64,000 nt of DNA from Blasia pusilla (lineage: Eukaryota; Marchantiophyta; Marchantiopsida; Blasiales), in NCBI GenBank assembly GCA_050084515.1, contig CM114275.1, forward strand, positions 26,474,001 to 26,538,000. Reading direction: 5' to 3'. Made by a program: the position numbers and the translations under genes. This document shows, piece by piece, positions 12,596 to 22,674 of this stretch. The notes under the pieces were generated by a model that was not told the origin of the DNA, searched no databases, and saw only the letters and a list, made by a program, of their open reading frames with translations. Numbering within the stretch: the first letter of the stretch is position 1; the number at the start of each line of letters is the position of its first letter.

Positions 12596-12729
12596 GATAT
12601 ATCCCATTAACTCATTGTTTATGAGATAGAAAGAAATTTTTTCGAGTAATTTTTTAGTTAGATTCTCAAAACTTTGCAAGCTAGTTTTGTGCAAATACAA
12701 TGTGAGTCGTATATACTTGCACATTTAAT

Positions 12730-12767
12730 TTTTTGGGCCACTATGACCATTCATAGTGGCTCAAAAA
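12730..12767. repeat. 17-bp hairpin with 4-nt loop
   Basis: The left arm 12730-12746 and right arm 12751-12767 are reverse complements with a single mismatch. The core is GCCACTATGA / TCATAGTGGC and the loop is CCAT. It lies inside the repeat-rich zone. Confidence 0.75.
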
Positions 12768-13057
12768 GTGTCCATGAATTTCATAGTGACTTATCCGGAC
12801 GGAGAAGTTCATTTCTATGCAACCTTGACCTTATTGATTACTTGAATATCTAGATTGGTTATTGATAGGTTTGGTGAATGAGCTAGGTGCCACATCCTTG
12901 AACTCTGGACTCTCTAATCATCCACACATCGCACTGATCTCAATGTCAATGGCAACTAGTACTCCAATAGCAGAATAGATCTCTAAGCAATAGCCATATG
13001 GGTGATGGCATATGGCCATATATATATATCCAATGCACCCCAAACCATTCAAACTAA

Positions 13058-13209
13058 TCTATACTATTAAAAGAGGGGTTTCAAGAAGGAGCTTCCTCAG
13101 CATGCATTTTAGGCCTTTCCTATTTTGACATGTGGCGAGTTTGATAGGAACTTACAATTAGGAGCTAATAGTTAAGTTACCAGACACGGTTTCACCGAGC
13201 ACCGGCTAG
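13058..13209 (+). mobile_element. Short non-autonomous Helitron
   Basis: The left end reads TCTATACTATTAAAAG, the plant Helitron 5' consensus type, preceded by A at 13057. The right end is CTAG (13206-13209) followed by T, with a small CGGT-TTC-ACCG hairpin just upstream. Helitrons insert between A and T, start TC and end CTRR, and all of these conditions are met. Its 152 bp encode nothing. Confidence 0.65.
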
Positions 13210-14178
13210 TATTTCCTATAATATCTCCGGACATCCACCCACACTATGGATCCTCTTGTTACGTTTACCCATTGAGTATCAGGCTTTCTTGATCTTACTC
13301 TGTTTGCTTGTGCACTAGTTAAGAGGCATCCGCCCCCATGCCTTAGAGCTTCAGCGTTGCGAGAACAAGTGAAAGCCCGAGAAATCTGCAATCATAGGAC
13401 GTCCTTACCCACACCACGCGAGGAGCTGAACTAATGTACTTAGCTGAATATGTTTCGGCACATCGCATGACTATCGAGAATTTATAATTATTATTGGACT
13501 ATTAAGAATCTATATATTATTATTGGAGAGTGTTTTTTTTCAAACACCTTTCTTTACCACCATCAAACATATAAGATTTTGCTAACTTTGTGAGATTGAA
13601 ATTAAGTTGAGACATCCCTTGAAATTAAATTGAGACGTTACTGTCTGAGTTCGAGCAGTAACATATTTCCACAATTCGTGTCCTTCATAATCGTAACCTG
13701 ATGAGAAAGCACCCGTCCACTTCGTAGATCCCAACTATTCTGGAAGAAATGTGTCGCATGTCTAGAAATTTCGGGAAAGAACACCAATCGGAACCATGGT
13801 TGATGGATATCAATCAAAACTGATTTTAGAGACGAATGCTTTGAAATGGCAGACTTCAACACTGCCATTTCAAAGCATTCTGAATGCAAAAACACTACCA
13901 TTGCGGCAAAAGTAAAGCTGAGAAGACCGCAGCTTACCCCGTAAGAACCGGCATATAAGGTTCTTTTGCATGTCCATGGTCAGCTGAAAATCGACATGGT
14001 GGCATTCAAGGGAGAGATATGCGAAGGCATGCGCAGATAAAAGTTCATTAGAACTTAATTGAAACTTTATGATATTCCAGTCTGTCTAAAGCTAATCTAC
14101 ACGTTCAACTTGAGGTGGAGAATGTGAGATCTGTATGGACAAGAAAGAATCCCCAATTTGGATAAGGTGGTGCAGCTC
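13210..14178. other. Intergenic DNA downstream of LIR1
   Basis: No supported gene. It contains the perfect 19-bp hairpin at 13834-13880. The minus frame 13901-13638 overlaps that hairpin and shows no domain. The LIR1 3' UTR is expected in its upper part. Confidence 0.5.
13834..13880. repeat. Perfect 19-bp inverted repeat with 9-nt loop
   Basis: The arms 13834-13852 (GAATGCTTTGAAATGGCAG) and 13862-13880 are exact reverse complements around the loop ACTTCAACA. It could be a tiny foldback or a small-RNA-like stem. Nothing shows that it is transcribed. Confidence 0.85.
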
Positions 14179-16378
14179 TCAGTTGGCAGCTTGCTTCTCC
14201 GGGAAGACATCTTTTTGGTACTCTGGGCCGCAAAACTCTTCTCCCAGTGTGTCACAGGCCTCCCCTGGAAATACTCTGCACAACCACAATTGTGAGTCAG
14301 TGCACTGAATCTCCACTTCTACTGTAGAAACAAAAATCTTCCTTTAATATCGACTTTTCCAATGGGCAAACCCAAGGTTTTTTATTTGAAACGAAGCGTC
14401 CAAAAAGCTACTGCCAGCGGCGTTCGTGGTCAAGACCCGGTACACATTTTCTGAACTGGAGAACCGATCAAAAGCTATTTCAAGTAGCGAGTGGCAACAC
14501 GGACCGCTACAGAAACACATCTAGAAAGGGACTCGATCGACAATAACATAGAGGAGGTCCTATAGATATCAAGTGACTGCCCCTTGGCGTATGTTCGCCT
14601 AAGATTACCGTGTAAGTTCAGCATGGCTAACTTATGACACGATATCCTTAATTCATTGTTAAATTTCTAGTCAAGGTAGCTAATCGCTCATAGGTCGAGT
14701 TGGACGACGATGTCAGAGAAACTTTTCTGTGGAGACATGCTGACATACCGATTGAACAGTAATTCTGAACGGAGGCCAGGAAAATCTCTGGGTGAACGTG
14801 GATGAAACATGAATGGAAGAAGTATGAGACTTACGTCTTGTTTCCTTTGTACTCTTCGTATTCCCGATCTGGTCCAGAGGAATTACTCGCCAGGGACGCT
14901 GTGGCTTTGGCTATTGCAGAAGCTTTCACCTCCTCTCCTACTCCTTCTGCTCCGCAAAACTCCCCTCCAAGCTCCTCGCAAGCTTCAGCTGGGAAAACCC
15001 TGTAAACAACTCCTCACTCGATGAAAACAAAAGTGATGTCCATGAACACGAAAGCAGCCAGGAGAAGAAAATTCCAGGATATGCGTGACATGGGAAACCT
15101 TTCGCTGGTCACAGTAACTGGAGGACTAGACAGTACTAGAGAAACGAAAAAGTAAATCCATTTCCAGTCTGCAGCCGGTTCACCTGTCAATGAGACTACT
15201 ATGTGTGTCAACGAGGAGTTCTCAGCTTTGGAAATTTACGAGAAACTTCATGGTATATCTCCCAGCCACTGTAACAGTTCCAGATTCCCCGTCCACTGAT
15301 AGGAGAAACTGACGACGCTTGAAGGAACACCTCCAAAACGTCGAGAGAATCTAAGATTGTTCCAAGAAGGAAGGGTGAATGGTGAAACGCCGCCTTCTCC
15401 CTTGGATGCAGCCCTAGAGGATCCACTGTACAGCACTTAACTTGAAGCCAGACCACATAGCCGTATGCGAGACTACGTGGCTATGACGACCTACCTCGAC
15501 CAGACTAAGCACTCCTAAGCGTTCGGATGGTTTTAAGAGAGAAAAGAGCCCTCAACTTCTAGATAGCCTAGATCCCTTCAAGATACTTGAGAGGAGGTTA
15601 CAGTACTTGAAGACATGGGAAACCTTTCGCTGGTCACAGTAACAGACCTCGTTAACAATTATCGTGGACATTGCAAACTGTGTTTCCCATGTTTCGTGAA
15701 GGAGAGGGTCCTATGAGCACACTCCACCAATAAGAATGCTCTATTCCTGCCTCACCGATTTACTCACTACTGACAGTTCCAAATTCACCAAGCCATGAAT
15801 AAACACATCAACATCCGACTTACCTATGGCCAAGAAAACTCTCATCGCTACTAACTTTAGAAGAAATTTCTCAAGTATGTGAGGTTGTAGGACCCCTTGA
15901 AGACGTCCAAATTCGTCTACTATGAGCAGAGAACCGCAATCCCACGATCGGAGATAGGAAAATTCTAATTAAGGCTGTTAGGACAGTCGTTTGAACCATA
16001 AACAGAAGATGAACTAGGTGCAAAGAACGAAGCTTACGATCTCTCGCCTTCGTAGCTTACTGTGTCCTGATCCGAAGGCTTCGCCAGAATTCGGGAACTC
16101 GACAGTCGGTCATGAGAATTCTTGCGAATGAAAATCCCTTGCAAAGCCGCACCTGTAGGCTTCTGTGAAAATCCTCCGGCGTTCCAAACACCACCACCAA
16201 GAGCTGACAACTATCCAAGAAACTCCAAAAATCAACCAAAGCTATACGCACACGCACACAAAGACACACAGCCTCAATTTCTGGTACAACTCGAGGGTAA
16301 GTATTAGAATTACAGCCTAAGGTCGGCACACACCTGTGGAGTAGTGATACAAGTCAAGCCCATGGCTGAGAGCATCAT
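14179..16378 (-). CDS. LIR1: LIR1-type light-regulated thylakoid protein (4 exons)
   Basis: Exons on minus are 16378-16334, 16162-16038, 14999-14835 and 14275-14179, all with GT-AG introns and in phase, giving about 143 aa. The N-terminus (MMLSAMGLTC...) with the Ser/Lys/Arg-rich second exon fits a plastid transit peptide. Two copies of the LIR1 signature follow, one per exon: VFPAEACEELGGEFC and VFPGEACDTLGEEFC. An acidic Tyr-rich linker (DREYEEYKGNKT) joins them, and the protein ends PEYQKDVFPEKQAAN. LIR1 is known to bind leaf-type ferredoxin-NADP reductase and strengthen its attachment to TIC62/TROL at thylakoids. The exon 2 acceptor is the weakest point: one at 16203 is also possible but needs a different exon 1 donor. 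A G-box lies 256 bp upstream. No disabling mutation is seen. Confidence 0.88.
15087..15643. repeat. 32-bp exact direct repeat inside LIR1 intron 2
   Basis: GACATGGGAAACCTTTCGCT plus the following 12 bases occurs at 15087-15118 and again at 15612-15643, both within the 1,038-bp second intron of LIR1. The flanks differ. Confidence 0.8.
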
Positions 16379-16846
16379 CTTGCTGCGCGGGGATTTCTCC
16401 ACGAAATTGGAGGATCGTTGCTGTTTGTCTGTCCGAGAGTGTAGAGTGTACGAACTGATCGGAGAGAACACGCGAATGTGTAGGACTCGGCGGCCTATGG
16501 GAGACAAAGGAGACAGCCCCATACCAGAGCTGACAGCGGTGGATAGAGAAGGGTAGAATCTGACCTGGATTGCCCGTGTGGTAGTGCCACTTGTCAATAC
16601 TGGGATAATACTGGGATGGGATTTTGAAACTGACACGTGCCGCAGATCTACATGGTGCCCTTCCACCGGTCCCGATTGGCTCCGACAATTAGTCCGCCGG
16701 GAAGATTTCCCACATGCTCTGACTTTCGACCGATGGAATCCATCCTACGCGGACGGAGAAGCCTCGTTAATAATATAACTCTCTTTACCAATTTTCAATC
16801 GAGTTATTTTTTAGGGAAGAGTAGTGACAAAGTAAAACAAAGTGAA
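16379..16846. other. LIR1 5' UTR and promoter region
   Basis: This lies between the LIR1 start codon and the Helitron 3' terminus. The overlapping open frames on both strands (for example 16310-16688) read through the promoter and exon 1 and show no domain, so they are not annotated as genes. Confidence 0.5.
16634..16639. promoter_or_regulatory. G-box upstream of LIR1
   Basis: CACGTG with TGA on its 5' side and CCG on its 3' side lies 256 bp upstream of the LIR1 start codon. G-boxes bind bZIP/bHLH factors, including light-signalling ones. Its role here is inferred from position and from the gene's known light regulation. I do not see a convincing TATA box. Confidence 0.45.
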
Positions 16847-16874
16847 CTAGTAAGGTGCCCTCGCGATGTAAGGG
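16847..16874 (-). other. Helitron 3' terminus with hairpin
   Basis: Read on minus, a stem with CCCT/AGGG arms is followed about 8 bases later by CTAG and then host T. This matches the plant Helitron rolling-circle termination end. Confidence 0.65.
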
Positions 16875-17047
16875 TTTGATGACTTTTTTCCATGAGGGAG
16901 TGTCGTGATCTTTACGTGGATGGGTAGATTGCACCATCGTGAGGGAATCTCCATGCGATCAATGTCATCCATGTGATCGGAAAGAGAAGATCATGAGGAT
17001 CTCATTGCTCATGCTACTAAATATAAGGTGCCTCATCAACTTTTATT

Positions 17048-18160
17048 TCATCCGAGTATCTCTTTATACACCTTATTTGAATGTTCATCGCTTCCGATGG
17101 TAACGTGGATGGAACTTCTCTTCCATACCCTAGATAATGCTACATACAATTGACCATGACAAAATAGTGGAGTAGGCAAGTAAATGCCAACATTTTGCAA
17201 ATTTTGACCTTTAAACTTATTAATAGTCATAGCAAAAACCGGTTGAATAGGGAATTGAAATCTACGTAAATCAAATGGCAAACCTGAATCTGATGCAATC
17301 ACGAGTCTTTATCGTGGAATAAAGACTCGTTCGCCAATATTCTTCCCAATGATAATTTCAGCATCTACGCAATGTTGCATAAATCCACAAATCGCCAATC
17401 TTGTCCCGTTTGCTTCTCCATGTGATCCCCTCATATTTCGTAACAGCATGATTGGTGCATCAATCTTCAAACGCAAACGATGCAGAGGAAGTCCAGATGG
17501 CAAGCATCTGTTCAGAAATTCAGTTGGATAGATATGACTCATCCCCTCATTCAGAATAGAGTTGACGCTAAGGTAAATATGCTGCTATATACAATATTCA
17601 ATGAATTTGTGAGAAAAAAGTATTTTTAGTATACAAACTTCCCAAAAATAAAATTCCCATAAGAAAATATTTATATGTTAAGAGTATATACCTCTCTAAG
17701 AAACCGAGACATAATGTCTCGATTTTTGTCGTCAACATCTTTATTTCTCAAAGTCAAAATAGTAGTATCTCTCAAGAAATCAATGTCATGGAATCACTTA
17801 GGAAATTTTCCATAGATCATATCAATAAGATCGCATATCTTGTTACTTTAAGTTACAATTTCAGATGGTAATTGTATAAGGTACACGACCCTCTCCCACT
17901 TCCAATAACCAATTAGCAAAAGCTTGTTGTTCACTATGCAAATGACCTTCCAATCTTTGAACTCGCACGTTTGTTGTCAAATTCATGACCTTCACATTAG
18001 ACCAAAAAGATGACCTCTTTATGGTGGCTTGGATGATTTGAGACCGATCCTCATAACGAACAACAGGCAACACTTGACGAAAATAACCACCAAAAACTAT
18101 AAGTTTCCCACCAAATGGTATTTGTCATAGATCATTTGAAAAAAATCCCATAATATCTTG
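17048..18160 (-). pseudogene. Pif1-like Helitron helicase, C-terminal part
   Basis: Blocks in order on minus are TLQDIM, FGGKLIVFGGYFRQVLPVVR (normally GGDFRQ, so Asp is now Tyr), RSQIIQATIKRSSFW, LTTNVRV, YPTEFLNRCLPSGLPLHRLR, LKIDAPIMLLRN, and AMTINKFKGQNLQNVGIYLP with HGQLYVALSR. These are helicase motifs of plant Helitron Rep-Hel proteins. An intron-like gap lies near 17543-17700. A stop occurs at about 18130. The upstream part of the gene lies at 28919-30311, beyond the inserted LTR block. Confidence 0.88.
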
Positions 18161-18166
18161 TAGAGT

Positions 18167-18480
18167 TTGAAGCGTGTGTTCAGTAGGTCACACTCTCAAC
18201 GTTGATCTGCATCCAAACACGCACTCTGGTTAGTCGGGTCTTGGATCAATGGGCGGGCTTACTTTCCGAGTTCTCGTCTCAGACTCTCATCAAGCTCAAC
18301 CTTCCTAGTTTCGCAGTTTACAACACGGGTAAGTCTCGAAAGACTCGGGACAGACTTTCTGGTCGGTTCAGGAACCTGAAACGGCGTTTCGCGGTTCCAA
18401 CTGTCCGATGGACATCCAATGAGTTCCTCACCAAGGCTCGCATGAAGTGAATCTCGGGTTGGAATCCAAGTGTGGCGTTT
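18167..18480 (-). repeat. Gypsy LTR fragment (copy A)
   Basis: Plus-strand text from GAAGCGTGTGTTCAGTAGGT onward matches the first about 230 bp of 27877-28902 at high identity and in the same orientation. It then switches to an inverted 72-bp piece (18406-18477). It abuts the Helitron helicase at about 18165 and is truncated, lacking the upstream LTR portion. Confidence 0.8.
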
Positions 18481-18558
18481 CCCACATACACAGGGAAAAC
18501 CGCGGTGTAGACGCAGCCGTCGGGAACCGGCGGGTTGCGATTGCTTTTTTGTGTTTTT

Positions 18559-18673
18559 CGTTGATTTTGGTTTTGGATGCAACCCGTCGATAGCGACGGG
18601 TTGCTCTCAAGGCAGCATGGGCTGCTCAAAACCCGTCGCCTTCCACGGGTTGCATCCAAAACCAAAATCAACG
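18559..18673. repeat. 29-bp perfect foldback with nested AACCCGTCG palindrome
   Basis: 18559-18587 is the exact reverse complement of 18645-18673. Inside lies a second perfect palindrome, GCAACCCGTCG-ATAG-CGACGGGTTGC (18579-18604). More AACCCGTCG / CGACGGGTTG pairs follow to about 18750. The region can fold into alternative hairpins. Confidence 0.85.
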
Positions 18674-19388
18674 GAAAACCCAAAAGCAAGCGCAACCCGC
18701 CGAGTTCGACGGGTTGGTCCGGACAAAACAACCCGTCGGACTCGGCGAGTTGATCCAAAGTCTGTTATGGAAAATGTTCTCAAGGCGACTTCTTTAGTTT
18801 TCGACATTGTTTCCAACGTCTTTGATTTCTGAGATGGACCACTCCTACGTCTCTTCGCTTTGTTCGCCCGAGCACAATTTCCAGGTGTTCAAGATCCAGG
18901 ATCCCGTGGATTCATGCTCAAATGGGTACAACTTAGATAGTTTGTACAATTCCCAGGAATTTACATGCAAGACAAGAGTACCCCACTTCGGGAGGAAGGA
19001 AAAGTTGCCGACCCGATGCAACGCTCATCGAGCTCTGCTCAAGGCCGGGTGACTTGGTGTTCGACTTAGTGGGACTTTCAAGGGCAAGTATCAAAGGCGC
19101 TGGCAGAGTGGCAGAACATTCTTCGCCTCTAGGGAAGGCAGAATCGCTGTTTGACCTTTGCAAGGAGGCAAAGGCAGAATATGAAAGGCTCGTTGGGCGT
19201 ACAACTCTCCACCGGCCGAGAGCTCGGTTCCGAGCCACCCTTGGTAGTGACTCCATCGTCACTTCCAACGATTCCCAAAATCGGGAGGGCAAGGCTGAAA
19301 GTGATTTTGCAAGAGCTCTCGGACGATGACGAGTGAGTTCAAAGAACTCAACGACCCAGCTTGACTGCAGCGTTTGGAGTAGGGAGTT

Positions 19389-20545
19389 TTTTGATAATGA
19401 GGCAAAAGATTTCATAGAATAGATCAAATGTACAGTTCCGAGCTTTTTTCAGATGATATAAAGCAGAAGATTTTTTCGACCGATGGTGCTTGTAAATGTT
19501 TGCTGATCATTTTTTATTTTCGAATGTGATCGTCTATGTACTCCACAGACTTCTACTTTGCAACCTGTCGGATTTCTCTTGCTTGCAACTTTCACTTTAT
19601 GACCACTGCAACCCGTCGGATTTCTCCTCCTTGCAAATTTTCACTTTTTGACCACTGCACCCTTTTTACCACCTCCAGGCAACCTATCTGATTCCGACAG
19701 GTTGCCTGATCGGACCCTTTCCCTGTTGGTCCAACTTAAGAGGCAGTCTGGCGGGCTTCTTCCCTTGGCACCTTCCCCTCAACTCGTAAAGGCAGGCGTA
19801 GGCTTCTTTTCTTCTCTCAGACGTGTTGGATTCCTTCTACCTATGCGGTTGCCATAATGGTATTACCGGGGACGGAGCAGATATTGATACTGGATGGGTG
19901 TCACATTGCAGAGCGTACAAGGTATACTGCCGAGGAAGGCGGTGGGACTCGAGACAGGTTACATGGGACCGTTATGGTGTACCTAAGGGGGGGCCAAGGC
20001 TCTCGAATTCGCCAACATTTTCGATCCCCGTCTACAATCGGCCAGAGGAGCCACTTGAATCCCAGGACATTCCTTTGGTACTATCACCGAGGAGAGTTAG
20101 GAGTAAATTTGTAGATGACGAGGCTGAAGAAATCATAGACTAGGTGAAATGTACATTTCCGAGGTTCCTTCGGAGGTAATAAAGGACGAGATTTTTTCAA
20201 CCCATAATGGTGTTTGTAAAAGTTTGCTGGAATATGTTTTTGGACTTGTGGATTGTGTTCTTTTAGCTACTCAGAATTACAATTCTGCAACCCGTATGAT
20301 TCTGACTTTTTGCTTTTTGCCCACTGCAACTTTTTAACCATTTCCAGGCAACATGTCATATTCCGACAGGTTGAGTGCTTGAGTGATCGGACTCTATCCC
20401 GGTGAGACCAACTTCTGGCGCATTGTGGCGGGCTTCTTGACTTTTGGCTCGTTCCCCTTCATTCGTCCAACCAGTTGTAGGCTTCTTTTCTTGTCTAAGA
20501 TGTGCAGGATTCCTACTACCTGTCGGATTGCCATTTCAGATTCCC
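19389..20545 (+). repeat. Diverged tandem duplication, period about 720 bp
   Basis: Blocks at 19389-19855 reappear in the same order at 20110-20545. Examples are GATAATGAGG versus GATGACGAGG, AAATGTACAGTTCCGAG versus AAATGTACATTTCCGAG, ATTCCGACAGGTTG in both, and GTAGGCTTCTTTTCTT in both. Short frames ending in Asp/Glu-rich tails precede each copy. This may be untranslated or internal DNA of the neighbouring gypsy element. No domain is recognised. Confidence 0.65.
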
Positions 20546-21136
20546 AACCCGTTAGATCGTCGTGGGTGTAGGGTGGAAGAAAATCACTTCTGAAAATCTT
20601 TCCTTTCTTATGGTGAGCTTTCTTACCGGTTGGGAGGGGTGCAGCTTCTCGGTTTCTCAGCCTAAGGATCTGATTTGTTCATATTTGAGAAAGTTGGTCT
20701 TGAGCAGACACCATTCATAACCGACAGAAAGTTGGTTATGGGGCAATTCAGGGGAGGCCATGATGCAGGCAACAATCCCTGCAAAAAGAGAGGTAGCCAT
20801 CCGGGTGGTCCTCCAACAAAAATACCAAGGGCACTGCTTTTTGTTGACCGAGACAAGGAATGTTAAGAAACTTAGGCTCACATGGAGAGTGATGGAAAAA
20901 TGTTTAGGGTGGTCTTATGATGTCTCCTTTTTTCTCGCCCCCAGGAAAGAGGAGGTTTTTTTAGGGCCAAATGTGGACCACTAAATACTCTCTCCTAAAG
21001 ATTTCCTGAATTTGAAAGCAAACAAAAATTTCAAATATGTCAAAAAGTTTTGAAGAGAGGAGGCGGATTTGCCCTTTTTTTTTTAAGAGAGACTCTCCTC
21101 TCTTCCTCTCTTCCTCTCCTCTCTTACTCTCTCCTG

Positions 21137-21829
21137 TCAGAATACCAGCCCCCGAGCCAGAAGGGCCTCTTGACCTAGCCCTTTTGAAGGGTACTACATT
21201 GGCACGAACACGACAAGCGACGGCAGAAGGTTTGTTGGTGGAGATGCAAGAACGGGAAGAGCGAGCAAGGCGAAGTCTTGCAAAGGCTCAAATGAGATAC
21301 GTTAAGCATGCTAACAAGAGTCGGCGCCAAGTACGATTCCAAGTTGGAGAGCAAGTGTGGTTGAGTTTGAAGAACCTCACTCTTCCGAAAGAGTTGTCTG
21401 TTATTAATAGAATTTTCTGCTTTCTTTTTTTTCTTCGCCTTGTTTAGAAAGATCATCATAAATAATTAAAGTATGTTGTTTCCGATACATAAAATATTCA
21501 GCTAATCGTAAAAGGTTATGCGAGAGTAGCCCACTCCAGTATCCGCTTTGATTCATGCAGCTACAACGCGAATCGTTGCGCGAAGAAAAGCGAAGAGGTT
21601 CATAATAAAACTGTCTGCCAAGTATGTTGGACCGTATGTGATTGTGGCAAACCCGTTTGAGGATGTGTATACGTTGAGGCTGCCGAACGAGTTCAAGATT
21701 CACCCGACCTTTCATGTGTCATTGTTGAAGAAATACCTTCAAGATAATGGAAGTTTCGAGCGGAGACAGGTGGTGAGACCGCACCCGGTGATCATAAATG
21801 AAGAGCCGGAGTTTGAGGTGGAGACCATC
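21137..21829 (+). pseudogene. Chromovirus integrase C-terminal region
   Basis: Frames include PEGPLDLALLKGTTLARTRQ, then EEQUARR-like basic helices seen here as QEREERARRSLAKAQMRYVK, then RFQVGEQVWLSLKNLTLPKE. The frame is broken by the insert at about 21404-21620 and resumes as [12 protein letters not shown]...[20 protein letters not shown]. Removing the insert joins the two halves in frame ([13 protein letters not shown]). The frame ends at a TAA at 21830-21832 just before the chromodomain. Confidence 0.85.
21404..21620. other. Filler insert containing plastid atpA sequence
   Basis: About 215 bp interrupt the integrase frame, flanked by TGTCTG on both sides. The minus strand of 21505-21440 encodes [20 protein letters not shown] plus KQ, a highly conserved segment of the plastid ATP synthase alpha subunit (atpA). 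The rest does not match atpA continuously and may come from other loci. This looks like a nuclear plastid-DNA fragment captured during break repair. Confidence 0.75.
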
Positions 21830-21832
21830 TAA

Positions 21833-21985
21833 CGTTCGAGGCGTCGGGCCAACAAGTATGAATACTTGGTAAAATGGAAGGGCTACCATGTGAAGGAGGC
21901 AACTTGGATTGCGGAGGCAGATTTGGAACACGCGCAAGAGTTGTTGCGAGACTTCAAGCGAACACAAGCGAAGCACATGCGTTAG
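21833..21985 (+). pseudogene. Chromodomain of the chromovirus integrase
   Basis: Reads RRRANKYEYLVKWKGYHVKE, then ATWIAEADLEHAQELLRDF and a basic tail ending at TAG. The aromatic cage pattern (Y.YLVKWKGY...ATWIAE) is a classic chromodomain, which in chromoviruses reads methylated H3K9 and steers integration to heterochromatin. It is in frame with the upstream integrase, separated only by one nonsense codon at 21830. Confidence 0.92.
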
Positions 21986-22674
21986 TACGAGGAGAAGCTA
22001 CAGACATGACTTGTAGCCAGTGGAATCTTGGGCCGAAGGCCGTTGTAACTTGAAGAAGCTAGTGTTGCAATAAAGGAGTGTATGGATTTGGAGATTCGAT
22101 GCCAGAGTTGATTGCAATTTGTATGCGGTAGTGCATGGCTATGAGTCGTTCATCATAGGCTTAGGATGTAAGTCAAGAGGACAGACAAGGAGTATTTGAG
22201 GCGAGAGCTCGTATGTGGATAAGCACCTAGAACAGGATCTTGTGTTGGATTACACTCGGGCTCGCCCTAGCGTTGGCGGGGCAGATGATGTCTGTCTTGG
22301 GGCTTGGGTGATCTTACTTGTGGCCACATAAGTAAACTTAGTGACACACCTAAGTCGAATACGAGAGCGACCCAATAGTAGTACGATTTGTGGACCAGGT
22401 AAACAGGTGTGATGTTTACAAGAGTGAGCCAGAAGAGTCTAAGGTTGCACACTTAGTTAGCTTATTTGATAGGTTAGTTCTTTGGAACCTGTCCAAGCTT
22501 ATCAAAGAGGAGAGGCTAATAATTCTAAGTGGGGCAAAGCGACAACTATAGACTAAGAGGAATTGCGGGTTAGCCACTAGAATGCAATTCAATGTCAAGG
22601 ATTAGGCTGCCCAGGAGACTTGAAATAACAAAGGTTTGCGTTGATGAGGGCATCAACCTCTAAAGAGGGGTGAG

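Noticed and set aside
10251-12724. Many open frames on both strands in the GC-rich repeats
   Set aside because: They arise from GC-rich, stop-poor repeat text shared by several copies in different frames. No domain or conserved frame is present.
14802-15024. Plus-strand frames rich in Ser/Pro (for example PQNSPPSSSQASAGKTL)
   Set aside because: They are the antisense shadow of LIR1 exon 3. The repeated motif seen on plus is the reverse complement of the FPxEAC signature.
16310-16688. 118- and 123-residue minus frames upstream of LIR1
   Set aside because: They run through the LIR1 exon 1 and promoter in wrong frames. The splice-consistent LIR1 model explains the region.
21037-21136. Polypyrimidine tract followed by CAG as a splice acceptor of a gene
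   Set aside because: What follows is a transposon integrase tail, and no upstream exon fits. Most likely a simple CTCTT repeat at the truncation point.
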